From Plantago ovata (lineage: Eukaryota > Streptophyta > Magnoliopsida > Lamiales > Plantaginaceae): 64,000 nucleotides of DNA. Shown here piece by piece: positions 32,557 to 44,793 of this stretch (the first letter of the stretch is position 1; each line of letters opens with the position of its first letter). The notes below the pieces were generated by a model. That model did not search any database. It had not been told where the DNA came from and saw only the letters and a program-made list of their open reading frames with translations. Location: assembly GCA_028274465.1 (NCBI GenBank), contig CM051457.1:58575550-58639549 (forward strand), given 5' to 3'. The position numbers and the translations under genes were made by a program.

Positions 32557-35335
32557 TGTTGGTCCCTTTAGACAACAAGTAAAGACTAGAGGGGGGGTGA
32601 ATAGTGTTTAAAATCTTTTGCGGCGTCTAAAACTTTCTCAACAAGTACTTATTACTTTTTAGTAATGAGTTTGCTGGTACTTAACTTTCTCAGCAAGTGC
32701 TTGTTACTTTTCAGTGACAAGTTTGTTGATACTTAGAAACAGAGTGCGGAAGTCTTTTACAATAAGTGCTTTTGTCAAAAAGCTAGTGTCACCAAGTAAG
32801 CAGATAAACAGTGTAAAACAAAGTAACTTGCTGAAAGGTAACTGCAGAAATGTAAATCACATAAACACGTTTATAGTGGTATCTGAGGTGGTGTAATCCC
32901 TCAACTAATCCAATTTGTCTTTTCTAGGACTGAATCCACTAAGATAAGATATGAGGTTTCTTACAAATCCTATCACTAATGATTCTCAGAAATCAAAGCA
33001 CACCTGCCTTGTTTCCAACCTAAACTAAAGAACTATAACCTTGTTCTCCACCAAACTTGGGACACTTAATCAGCAAAACTATGCTTGATTAGTTCCCCCT
33101 GAATTCCACGCCTGAATAAGGGTGTTTATCAGTTAGAGAGGTTTGAGATGAGATGACTTGAATATAACTTTGCAGCCATAACAAGTAATCTAAAGAAACT
33201 CAACTTGTAATACTTTGCGGTAAACAAGTTTGTTGTTTCTGGTGTCAAGACTTGTTTTTGTTTAGAAGAAAGAACACTTAACTAATTTCTTAGCTTTTTA
33301 ATGTTCTACTTCTTCACAAGTAGCTTTTGTTTCAAGCTTGAGTCTTGGAACATATCAATAGGCAGTAAAGAGTAGAGAAGGATTTGAGTCTTTAAAGCAC
33401 AAGTGAGAGTTTGATCACGTTGTTGACACCCCTTCTACTCAGCCTGATGTCCTCTATTTATAGTGTCTCAAGGGAGCCGTTTGAATTTTAAATTCTAAGG
33501 CTTCTACCTTAAGATGTCACTATCTTGCTTTTGTACTATCAACATCGCTCTTCATTTGTCGTCTTGTCTTCATGTTCTTCGCGTGCTAACTTTTCATTAA
33601 ATTCTCTTTGAAACAATTTCAAATATGAACGTTGGAGCCAAAATGCAAGTACTCTTCAGCAAGGAGGTCACATATGTTGTCACCAATTAGTCAGTCTCAG
33701 TTTCAACAAACACAACCTACTCTGTCATATAGATTTTCACTTATGCAGGTTGTTGCTGAGAATCTCAATTTCTGAGATAACATGTGCCTTTGTAGATACC
33801 TTTCTCAGAATTCTTCTAAGCCTTCAGTCTTCGAATCTTCAACTTTCTGAGCGGTTCTAGGTCTTCAATAGTTTGTTTGTAAAAACAAAGTACATCATCA
33901 GGAAGCTTAAGAACCTAACTAGTACCTACACTATGTCTTCAGCAAAAGTTCCTCTTTTACAATGTCCTTGAAATTCTAAATTCCTATGGACCATAAGAGT
34001 ACTTGTTACTGGACTTTACGTAATTTAGCAGGGTTAATTGCTCGTCAAAATTACAAGTTTCCCAATAAATTTCCCCCTTTTTGATGTTAGCAATCCATGG
34101 TTAAATTAATTGTTACCCTTTAAAGGTTCCTGATGTTGAATAAATGAGTTGATTAATACAAACATACTTGAATAATAAAACAGTAAGCATAATTAATTTA
34201 CATAATCAAGAACCAATAAGAGTCATTAAATGTTGATTGCTGATAGTTATCTTTCAGTAAAGTTTTACAAGAAAGAACATAGATAACTATTACAGTAAGT
34301 TTGCAAAAGAAAGCTTTTCAAGGGACTCTAACCTTGTCCAGCACAGGATTCTCTAAGAATCTCTTTCACTCTCTTCTTAGCAAGGGCAGTAAATTCAATG
34401 CAGTCCATTTCGTAATCTTCAAGTAGTTTACGGACTTCAAGTTGAATTATTCTTGCATTCTTACAGGCAGTATAGTGATGAGTTTCAACATTCAGATCTT
34501 TGTAGTGAACTACCCATAAATGCATACCCCAATTACTAGCATTAAGTAGCTGAGTGTCTGAAATTCCTTTATTGGCATGAATCTTCCTTAACCAACGGAG
34601 GTCTTCATCTTGATCCTTTAGAATTGAGGACTGATACTCTTCCAATTCTATTGCCATTTGAGAATTCTTCTCTGTAGCTTCAGTAATTAACTTCTTGAGA
34701 TGCAATATTTCAGCATCCTTCTTTTCAGACTCTTCTTTCAACAAAACATACTTTTTTAGTAGTTTGCTTAGTCAGAGTTTCAGCATTCTGTAGTTTTGTC
34801 AGGAAAACTTCTCTCAAGTATAGTAATCTTGATAGGTCCATCATTTATGACAGTAACCATCTCATCACTAATGGCCTCAAGATGTAGCATCATGTTGTTT
34901 CACCATTTTTCATAATTTTCCAGCTTCAGCAAGGGCGCGTCTCCTAAAGACATCATGTCAGCAAAAGACTACCAAACTGATCAAGTGAAAGTGATTTACG
35001 GAAAGCACCTAAGGGGATCTACGTTCAGTGCTGAAGGTTAAAGAACCTCCAGCTCTGATGCCACTTGTTGGTCCCTTTAAACAACAAGAAAAGACTAGAG
35101 GGGAGGGGGGGTGAATAGTCTTTTCAAACTTTTGTCGTTTAAAAACATTCTCAGCAAGTGCTTATTACTTTTCAGTAATGAGTTTGTTGATACTTAACTT
35201 TCTCAGCAAGTACTAGTTACTTTTCAGTAACGAGTTTTACTGGTACTTTAAAAACAGAGTGCGGAAGTCTTTATACAATAAGTGCTTTTCAGAGAGTGCT
35301 AGTTTCAGCAAGTGAACAGAGTGGCAGTGGACAAT
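32557..35335 (-). mobile_element. Element C: reduced Sirevirus-type copia copy
   Basis: The left LTR 32557-34067 (1511 bp) has the family ends, followed by the purine tract; the right LTR begins at 35066 and ends at element D (35335). The interior is only about 1 kb and holds the C-terminal part of the 3' ORF (RWLRKIHAN, HLWVVHYKDLN) and the N-terminal part of gag (heptad-rich coiled coil), with the Met primer site beside 35066. The two LTR pieces differ more than the LTR pair of B does. Broken and strongly reduced. Confidence 0.8.
34068..35065 (-). pseudogene. Interior of element C: remnants of gag and the 3' ORF
   Basis: One minus-strand frame (34744-34328) carries gag coiled-coil residues and, after them, the conserved end of the 3' ORF. 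The gag opening (ENYEKW-type) lies near 34890-34930. Pol is absent. Fossil. Confidence 0.75.
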
Positions 35336-38300
35336 TGTAAGAAAATACGGTCAGAGTTACCCCTACTATACGCAGCGGAATTTCAAAAATTTTCTTAACA
35401 TGCAGGTTAATTGATCATGTATATATCGTACATATTAAACACGTCAATTAGAAGACTTACAATACTCCAAAAGCAAGCACAGCTTCCAAGTCTTCGTAAT
35501 AATCTGGTGAATCTTCTCCTTCATCGAATTCGAAGATATCTGCAATACTTTCATTACCTGCAAGACAATAAAAGTCAGTTTCCAGCTCCTTGAACCTCAA
35601 CCTTGGTATCCACGGATGAACAGCTTATCAGAAAGAATGCTAGGATATTCTTTGTGTAACCAAGAATATGGGGCGGCGGTTTTCCTCCGGTGAGAGGGGT
35701 GGCGCGCGTGGCTAGTATGGAGAGGTAGGGGAGAGCTTTTTATTTTCTCTAAGAAAACTGATAGAATAACTCTATGAAAGTCTATATCAAAAGCTCTCTA
35801 ATAGTCTACTATATATAGTAGTCAATAGAAGCCTAAAGCATAAGCAATTAGACTTCGTAAAGGAATAAGAATCTAATTCTTATCGCACTAGGAAACCAAT
35901 TTCAAGTCTAGATTCATTCCCAATCAAATTAAAACTCAATCAGGAAAATCTAACTTATCCCTTGGACTTCTAATAGAGGAAGGAGTCGAACTCCTTCCCC
36001 TACTCCATCTCTCTCGCGCGTGCGTGTCCCAAGAGAGATAGGTGGGTCCCGATTTTGGGACCCACTTATAGTTCTAAGGCAATTCAAACTCCAAATAGAT
36101 TTTGTCCATGTGCATATGTTAATTGAAAATTAACATATCCTTTCAAATCAAACCTCTATTATATTTCTAAAATATAATCTTTAATTGTATTTACATAAAA
36201 TACAATTAATTAGCCAATTCAATTAATAATTCCAAATCATTAATTGAGCCACTAAATATTATAATTAATTCCAAATCAATTATAATCCATCAATCACAAT
36301 TAATTCCAAATCAATTGCGATTCCATCTTCAAGGATATTCGGATAAGCTGAACCACCACAAAGTGTGACCCATAGGGTTTCATTGTATTAAGCAATTCCT
36401 AGACTAGGCAAAATGGAATTCCTAGACGGTTCCATTTGCAATATTAATACATGAGGATGTTTGAGAGGTTTCTCAAAGCAAACCCTTTCGTTGCGAAGTC
36501 TGTTGCGCTCAACGCGGCGATGGTAACGTCCCTTCATCTGACTGACTCGGATGCATCTAGGATCAATGAATTGTCTATCCCAATAATACATCCACGGGCG
36601 TCTTCAGTGAGTTGCATGGTGAATCCAATATCTATTATGACCATCACAATAATATTGATACGCTGACCAGCGGTTTTACCAATCACAACTATGAACGACT
36701 ATGAGCAGTGCTCTCATGTGCTACACATGAGAGATGAATCCTTCACAGAAACACTTATCATCCCCATTTGTATATAGCCATAATCCTGGATCGTGTCTTA
36801 GGTCAACTGCTTATTCAGAGCTGACATCGACGGGTCCACCAAGGATATGGGGCAACAAATGTGATGATAAAGTCCTTTAAGTCAAAAGGACGACTGGCAT
36901 CACTTCGACAACTTACCGGTTCCCATAGACACTTCGGTGTAGAGTATACATCGATGGGAGTGTCCGATGGGCACTTCCATTGTTCGGTAATCATCCTTCG
37001 AACAACTATGCGCAGTTATGGGAACGTTTCTTGATTGTCCAACAATCCATTCCGTGGCCGTGGGATCGGCTCGCACTTGCTCCAACAAGTATAACCTCCA
37101 CGCATACTAGTCTTAGCTGGTTCATTCAGACCCCTACATCCGAGATGAACCTCGACTAGGGAGAGTTTGGGATAGATGATAACTCACATAGCTCCCACTA
37201 TCTGTGTGATCGGTCATCTATACGAGGGGACATGTTTAATATCAATACAGACAGAAATAGAGATATGACATGCTGCATGCCTGGTGTAATATAAATATGA
37301 AAGCGATATTCAATAGTCAAACAACAAACATATATTATATTACGCTGACCTGTGTAATAGTACATATATGCCCTTTATAAGGGCTGCATGCCCTTAATAA
37401 GGACTGTCTCTAGGACATATACACTATCAATCTCCCACTTGGACTAGAGCCAGTCACCTTTATGCTTAATACCCAGATTAGCATAATGTCTTAAGTGGAC
37501 TTCCACTGATAAGACCTTGGTGAAAGGATCTGCCACGTTGTCCGTGGTAGAGACACGTTCTATACTAACTTCTCCTCTATCAATAATCTCACGTATAACG
37601 TGATACTTTCTAAGTACATGTTCGTTCTTGTTTGTAGATCTAGGCTCCTTAGCTTGAGCGACGGCGCCCGTATTGTCACAATAAATCGTTATTGGACTCG
37701 GAGCAGGAACAACCCTCAATTCCTTCAAGAACTCTGAAATCCAGACAGCTTCTTTCGATGCTTCTGATGCAGCAATGTACTCGGCTTCTGTGGATGAGTC
37801 AGCAACCGTGGCTTGCTTAGAACTCTTCCAACAGACAGCTCCTCCGTTCAATTTTAATACGTATCCTTTCTGTGACTTAAAGTCATCAGGATCTGATTCA
37901 AATCCAGCGTCGACATAACCGGACATCTTTAATTCTGGTTCTCCACCAACACCAAGAACATCTCTTTAGTCCGTCGAAGGTACTTAAGAATGTTCTTTAC
38001 AGCAGTCCAGTGAGGTACTCCTGGATTCTGTTGGTGTCGACAAGTGACACTAAGCGCATATGCCACATCGGGTCGTGTGCAATTCATTGCATACATTATA
38101 GACCCTACTGCCGAAGCATGGGACACACGACTCATTGCATTTCTTTCTTCATCAGTTTTAGGACTACCCTTAACTGATAAGACAATCTCATGCCTAGCTG
38201 GGAGAAAGCCTCTCTTTGAGTCGTCCATCTTATAACGCTTCAGTATTTTGTCGATGTAGGTGGACTGTGTCAATCCTAACATCCTCTTGGATCTATCTGT

Positions 38301-38898
38301 ATAGATCTTGATCCCTAGGATGTAGTTCGCTTCACCCAAGCCCTTCATTGAGAAGGTACTTGATAACCAAACTTTAGTCTCTTCTAGCATAGAGACATTG
38401 TTTCCCATGATCAAAATGTCATCAACATAGATGATCATGAAAACGACTCCCTTGTCGCTGTGCCTAGTGTAGACACAGGGATCTTCCTTGCTTCTGACGA
38501 AGTCAACCGATTTGACAGCTTCATCAAAGCGGATATTCCAGCTCCTAGACGCTTGCTTTAGCCCATAGATGGATCTCTGTAATTTGCATACCGCAGTTGG
38601 CCTGGTTTTACTAATAAAACCTTCCGGCTGTACCATATAGACCTCTTCCTCAAGGTTGCCATTGAGGAAGGCAGTCTTTACATCCATCTACCAGATTTCA
38701 TAATCATAGTAGGCAGCTATTGCAAGTAGAATTCGAATGGACTTCAATTTTGCTACCAGTGAAAAGGTTTCATCGTAATAGATGCCATACCTTTGCGTGT
38801 AGCCTTTTGCCACAAGTCTAGCCTTGTGCGTTTGTACCTTGCCATCGGCATCTGTCTTTCGTTTAAAGACCCATTTGCACCCAATAGGTCTAACCCCT
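35336..38898 (-). mobile_element. Element D: different Ty1/copia element, 3' LTR and RT/RNase H
   Basis: The 3' LTR is 35336-37429 (2094 bp; TGTAAG at left, CACTATCA at right; minus-strand ends TG...CA). A purine tract, AAGTGGGAGAT on the minus strand, adjoins at 37430. Pol remains follow: RNase H (GYVDAGFESDPDDFKSQKGY, ADSSTEAEYIAASEA) and RT (MDVKTAFLNGNLEEEVYM, YGLKQASRSWNIRFDEA, YVDDILIMGN), then the start of RT up to 38898, where LTR E begins. The motifs place it outside Sireviruses, among Tork/TAR/Angela-like copia; the exact lineage is not assigned. Broken. Confidence 0.85.
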
Positions 38899-39821
38899 TG
38901 TAAGAGAATACAGTCAGAGTTACCCCTAGGGTACGCAACGGAATTTCAAAAATTTTCTTAACATGCAGGTTAATTGATCATGTATATATCGTATATATTA
39001 AACACGTCAATTAGAAGACTTACAATACTCCAAAAGAAAGCACAGCTTCCAAGTCTTCGTAATAATCCGGTGAATCTTCTCCTTCGTCGAAGTCGATGAT
39101 ATCTGCAATACTTTGATTATCTGCAAGACAATAAAAGTCAGTTTCCAGCTCCTTGAACCTCAACCTTGGTATCCACGGATGAACAGCTTATCAGAAAGAA
39201 TGCTAGGATATTCTTTGTGTAACCAAGAAGATGGGGCGGCGGTTTTCCTCCGGTGAGAGGGGTGGCGTGCGTGGCCAGTATGGAGAGGTAGGGGAGAGCT
39301 TTTTATTTTCTCTAAGAAAACTGGTAGAATAACTCTATGAAAGTCTATATCAAAAGCTCTCTAATAGTCTACTATATATAGTAGTCAATAGAAGCCTAAA
39401 GCATAAGCAATTAGACTTCGTAAAGGAATAAGAATCTAATTATTATCGCACTAGGAAACCAATTTCAAGTCTAGATTCATACCCAATCAAATTAAAACTC
39501 AATCAGGAAAATCTAACTTATCCCTTGGACTCGAACTCCTTCCCCTAATCCATCTTGCGCGCGCGCGCGCGTGTCCTAAGGGAGATGGGTGGGTCCCGAT
39601 TTTGGGACCCACTTATAGTTCTAAGGCAATTCAAACTCCAAGTAGATTTTGCCCATGTACATGTGTTAATTCTAAATTAACATATCCTTTCAAATCAAAC
39701 CTCTATTATATTTCTAAAATATAATCTTTAATTGTATTTACATAAAATACAATTAATTAGCCAATTCAATTAATTATTCCAAATCATTAATTGAGCCACT
39801 AAATATTATAATTAATTCCAA
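38899..39821 (-). repeat. Element E: partial second LTR of the D family inside the pol of D
   Basis: It begins TGTAAGAGAATAC and follows 35336-36263 closely (shared GGGGCGGCGGTTTTCCTCCGG and TAGTCTACTATATATAGTAG) up to 39821. It abuts the RT-coding region of D directly with no primer site, so it is a separate insertion of the same family rather than the 5' LTR of D. Contains a (GC)n run near 39556-39571. Confidence 0.8.
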
Positions 39822-40600
39822 CTCTGACCAAGCAAACTACTGAAAAGTATGTCTTGCTGAAAACTGAGTTAGAAAGAAAAGATGGTGAAATATTGCATCT
39901 TCAGAAACTACTTGCTGAAGCTACAGAGAAGAACACTCAATTGTCAACAGAGTTGAAATAATATCAATCTTCAATTCTGAAGTTACTTGCTGAAATACAA
40001 GAGCTGAAAAAGATGAAAGTCAATTTCAAATCTTATGTGAATGCTAGTAACACTCTAACAGAACTAAACTCTTATCTGAGAGATCCTTCTCAGAAGAAGG
40101 TTTAGGTGCCACTTATGAAGGTGATGACGTGATACTCTTGTGTAAAGACAAATCACCAATAACCTTTGTTCGTGCTACTGATAGTGTTCAACCAGAACTC
40201 TATCAAATTGGTCAATCTAAGGTTGCTGAACCATGCAATCAAGTATCTAAGACTTCAAAAGGTAAACAGGTGGCTGAAAAAAAATCTGATCAGAAAAAAG
40301 GATGATGAAAAGCAGTCCGCCAATCAATTTGCTGAAAAGAAATTTGTTAAGCCTAAAGGCAAGATTACTGAAAGAAGTAATCAGAAGACCTTTGCTGACA
40401 AACCCGAATCAAGTAAGGTTGCTGAGACAAAGACTCAACATGGTCCGAGAAGTGGACTTGGTTACAAGAACAAGCAAAACCAACTTTTCCATGAGTATAA
40501 GTAAAGTTAATAAAGATACTTCAAATAGCTGAACAAATCCAAGCCTAAGAGTACTATCAACACTCAAAATGCTAGGACTAGAAGAAATCTTGCTAGAAAA
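39822..40600 (+). pseudogene. gag remains of element F
   Basis: It opens with LTKQTTEKYVLLK, then the heptad-rich coiled coil, QSSILKLLAEIQELKKMK, NTLTELNSYLRDPSQK and a Lys-rich tail, matching the gag of A and B. Fossil. Confidence 0.8.
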
Positions 40601-40812
40601 GAACTTACTGAAACGTATGTTCAGCAAAAGGGAAAACCAAACAAGACACCGCATCACAAAGTGGACTTGACTAGCAATAGTCAAAAGTCTTTTGGCCCCA
40701 AGACATCTAGTTCCTCAGCAAGAAGAAAACAAGTCAAGATTGAAAAATCTGAGGCTTTGGTTTCCACTGGTCATTTCTTTAAACATGTTAATGAATATCC
40801 TATTATGGATAA

Positions 40813-43800
40813 TTGACTTGTTTACTCTTGATTGTGCAGACTTCAGCCACAGAGACAACCAATCCTATTTGGCACTTTGACAGTGGCTATGGGAAGCACA
40901 TGACGGGTGACAAAACAAATCTTATAAACTACAGACGGTGGTCTGGAGGTCCAAAAATATGGTTTTCTGGTGGAGGCTTTGCATCTACTAAAGGCTATGG
41001 TGATATGAAGTTAGGGTGCATTACTATAACATGAGTTCTTTATGTCAAAAATCTTAAGTTCAACCTGTTCAGCATGAGTCAGTTTACTGACAAAGGTTAC
41101 TTCATCAAAATCAAAAGTGATGAATGCAAACTTATTGACTCTGAGACAAAGAAGGTAATCATGGTTGCTAGAAGATCAGGAGGTCTATACACTGTAGATT
41201 GGTCTTCAGCAATCATTGAAAAATGCCTGATCTTAGAACATGAAGGCCTTGCTGAAAATGCATGGTTATTGCATAAGAGAACTAGTCACCTAAACTTCAA
41301 GACGCTGAATAAGTTGTCTAATAAGGCACTTGGGTGAATGATTATTCAAGATTCACTTGGGTGATTTTCATCAACCAAAAGTCTGAGACAAGGACGGAAA
41401 TACCTAACTTGCTGAACAAGCTTGAAGTCATGACAAATGACAAGGTAAAAATCATCAGAACAGACCATGGTACTGAGTTTTTAAACCAGTACATAACTGA
41501 GTATTGCACTTCTAAAGGCATACAACACCAGTGATCCTCAGTAAAGACACCTCAACAAAATGGTGTTGCTGAACGGAAGAATCGTACCCTTAAGGAAGTT
41601 GCTAGAACCATGCTTGCTGACACTGAAATAAGTGAAGCCTACTGGGTTGAAGCGATTAATTCTACTTGCTATACTCAAAATAGATGCTTGATAACTAAGG
41701 AGTACAACAAAACTCCATATGAGCTATTTGTTGGAAGACCTCCTAACATCACTCATCTAAGAGTATTTGATTTTAAATGTTTTGTTCTTAACAATGGTAG
41801 AGAATATCTAAGAACATTTCAACCAAAGGAAGATGAAGTGATATTTCTTGATTACTCCTTGCATAGCAAAGCTTATAGAGTTTACAACAAAAAGGCACAA
41901 AAGATTGAAGAATCTGTGCATGTTGTATTTTATGAAAAGAAACAAGGAGTTCCTGCTGAAGAAGAAATATCAGAATGTATGAAGAAGCTACTCATACATG
42001 AGCAAAGAACTGAATCTAAACTTGGAAATTTCAAGATCACTGAACTTAATGATGATTCTGACAATGACACGCCATCACCAAGTCAAGTCAAGATAAATAT
42101 AGTTAATGATAAGGAATTCTGACAATATGCTCCAAACGTTGCTGACACATTGCAACATCCTGTGCCTACTGACGAGTTACCTCAAACCAACAATATTGAA
42201 CAAGTAGTTGCTGATGAACCTATATTAGTAGAGACACAACCTGAAACCAGTGGTACTGAACAAGTACGTGCTGAAGAGTCACATGCTGAAATGCATACAT
42301 GTCCAGATCCAAAGAGCAAACGCGTTAATATTTGGATTAGAGATCATCCCTCTAAGGATATGATTGGTGATATTGATAAACGCCAAGTGACTAGATCCAA
42401 AGTTTCTACTAACAAAGACGTTGCTGAAGAAGCAATGGTAGTTGAAGTAGATGCATTGTTCTCTTGCTTTGTATCTGAAATTGAACCTAAAACCATAGAA
42501 GAAGCTTTAAAGCATTATGAATGGATCAAGGCAATGCAAGAAGAACTGGATCAATTTGAAAGAAACAAAGTCTGGAAACTTGTACCCCTTGCTGAAGGAA
42601 AGAAAGAAATTGGTACTAAGTGGGTGTTCAGAAATAAGCTGAGCAAGTCTGGTGAAGTAACAAGGAACAAAGCACGTTTAGTTGCTCAAGGTTACTGTCA
42701 GATTGAAGAATTGAATTATGATGAGTCCTATGCTCCAGTTGCAAGATTGGATGCTATTAGATATTCTTAGCCTTTGCCGCTCACAAAGACTTCATAGTTT
42801 ACCAAATGGATGTTAAAAGTGCATTTCTAAATGGCGAACTTGCTGAAGAAGTCTATCTAGAACAACCCCCTGGCTTTGAAATTCCTTCAGAAATCGAGAT
42901 GGTGTACAAGCTTCAGAAAGCTGTGTATGGTCTAAAACAAGCACCAAGAGCTTGGTATGACACCTTAGCTAGGTTCTTGCTGGATAATGGTTTCAAGAAG
43001 GATGAAATTGATAAAACCTATAAATCATGATGGTAAATTACTTTTAGTCCAGATTTATGTGGATGACATAATATTTGGTTCTAAAGACAAGCAACTTTGT
43101 GATGATTTTTCCAAACTCATGACAAACAAGTTTGAATGAGTATGATGGGAAAATTGAATTATTTTCTAGGATTGCAAGTGAAGCAACTCAAGGATGGAAT
43201 ATTCATAAATCAAGCAAAGTATGCAAAGGAAATGCTCATAAAATTCAGTATCAAAGAAGATGAAAAACATGAAAAGATCCCTATCAGTGTTGGTACCAAA
43301 TTGGGCTATACTAAAGAAGACAAATGTTGATGAACACAAGTATAGGAAGCTCATTGGTTCCTTGCTATATTTAACAGCCAGTAGGCCTGATATTCAGTAT
43401 GTTGTTTGTGTGTGTGCAAGATTCCAATCTGATCCTAGAGAATCACACCACAAGAAAGCTCTTAAAATACTGAAATTTGTCAAAGGTACTGTCAATATTG
43501 GATTGTGGTATCCAAAAGATTTTGGTTTGTCACTAGTTGGCTACACAGATGCTGACCATGGAGGCTCTACACTTGACAGAAAGAGTACCTCTGGAACTTG
43601 TACTTTTTTAGGAACAAGACTAATTTAATGGTTCAGCAAGAAGCAAACTTTTGTGGCAAATTCTTCCATAGAATCTGAATATATTGCAGCTGGATGTTGC
43701 ACTGCTCAAATCCTATGCATTCAGCAACAACTAAGGGATTATGGTATCTTTGAAAAGAAGACTCCAATCTTCTGTGACAATACAAGTGCTATTGGTATCA

Positions 43801-43998
43801 CGCAAAATCCAAAGTTCCATTCAAGAACTAAGCACATTGATATTAGACATCACTTCATAAGAGACCATGTTGAGAAAGGAGATATTGAGGTAATTCAGGT
43901 AGGTACTGATGATCAACTTGCTGATATCGTTACCAAACCACTGCCTGATAATAGATTTTCAATCCTAAGTTAAAAACTTGGGTTAGTGGAACTTGCCT
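40813..43998 (+). pseudogene. pol region of element F
   Basis: Parts in order: protease (WHFDSGYGKHMTGDK), GAG-pre-integrase (LHKRTSHLNFKTLNKL), integrase core ([44 protein letters not shown]), RT ([30 protein letters not shown]), RNase H (GYTDADHGGSTLDRKSTSGT, SRTKHIDIRHHFIRDHVEK). Clearly the same family as A. Several breaks. Confidence 0.85.
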
Positions 43999-44025
43999 AA
44001 AATATCTTAGAAATATACTACAAGG

Positions 44026-44409
44026 TTGTTGAAACAGGCATTCAGCAAGGACTAAATCTATATGATACAAAACTTGTAGTATACCTCCAATAAAAACAAA
44101 TTCAGCAAAAGATATGATTCTTCACTTTATTGATGCATAACTGATTACTAAAGTTTGCTGAAACAGGCATTCAACAAACAAATGGACTTTTGCAAACTAA
44201 TATTTGTTAACCGAACTTGCTTGCATAATGCTGAAACGGACATTCAGTATTAAAAAGGGACAAAGATTGCTGAAACAGGCATTCAGACAATCTTGGAAGG
44301 AACTCAGACGGGAACTCAGCAAAGTAAATGCATTTTTGTCCTTCACATAATTACACTTTATTATCTCAACCAAAAGATGTATTTGCTGAGACAGGAACTT
44401 AGAAATACA
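44026..44409 (+). ncRNA. Stem-loop array with constant 7-nt loop, element F
   Basis: Loops ACAGGCA (44034-44040), ACAGGCA (44163-44169), ACGGACA (44236-44242), ACAGGCA (44275-44281) and ACAGGAA (44391-44397) are flanked by arms TTGTTGAA/TTCAGCAA (one G.U), TTTGCTGAA/TTCAACAAA (one mismatch), AATGCTGAA/TTCAGTATT (one G.U), GATTGCTGAA/TTCAGACAATC (one bulge), and TGTATTTGCTGAG/CTTAGAAATACA. A sixth loop word, ACGGGAA at 44308-44314, lacks good arms. Same place (just after pol) and same loop consensus, ACRGGNA, as in element A. Confidence 0.82.
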
Positions 44410-44785
44410 AATGATTATCAAAAGAAAAGTGATAATTAATTAAGGGGAAAATTCAGCAAACACAAAGATCAAAAGCATTTTGGATAAAATTTGATAAAGT
44501 GTTTGATTGATTTTATGATCACTTGGTTAAAAAGAGGTAATTAGTGTGATATTTTTGGCACAGATAAACTAAAAAGGCAATGAGTGCTTATTAGTTAATT
44601 TGGTTCGTTGATTTTAAGCAAGATGCTTATCCAACGGTACAATTTGTGAGATTAGACACGATCTGACAGTTACTCACAAGTGGGCCACTATGCATTTATT
44701 ACGCGTGCACCTTCCAAGCACTTGTTACTCAGTTTTTACCTTGCTGAGACCTTAAATCAATTAAGACTCTCAATCAACAGAGTAC

Positions 44786-44793
44786 TATATAAA
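44786..44793 (+). promoter_or_regulatory. Internal TATA box upstream of the 3' ORF of element F
   Basis: TATATAAA within ACTATATAAAGAGGAGT, 171 bases before the ATG at 44957. The same word stands before the 3' ORF of element A. Confidence 0.62.

Noticed and set aside
38899-39821. 5' LTR of element D
   Set aside because: No primer binding site lies between it and the RT-coding sequence; the LTR edge abuts the middle of a conserved RT block.
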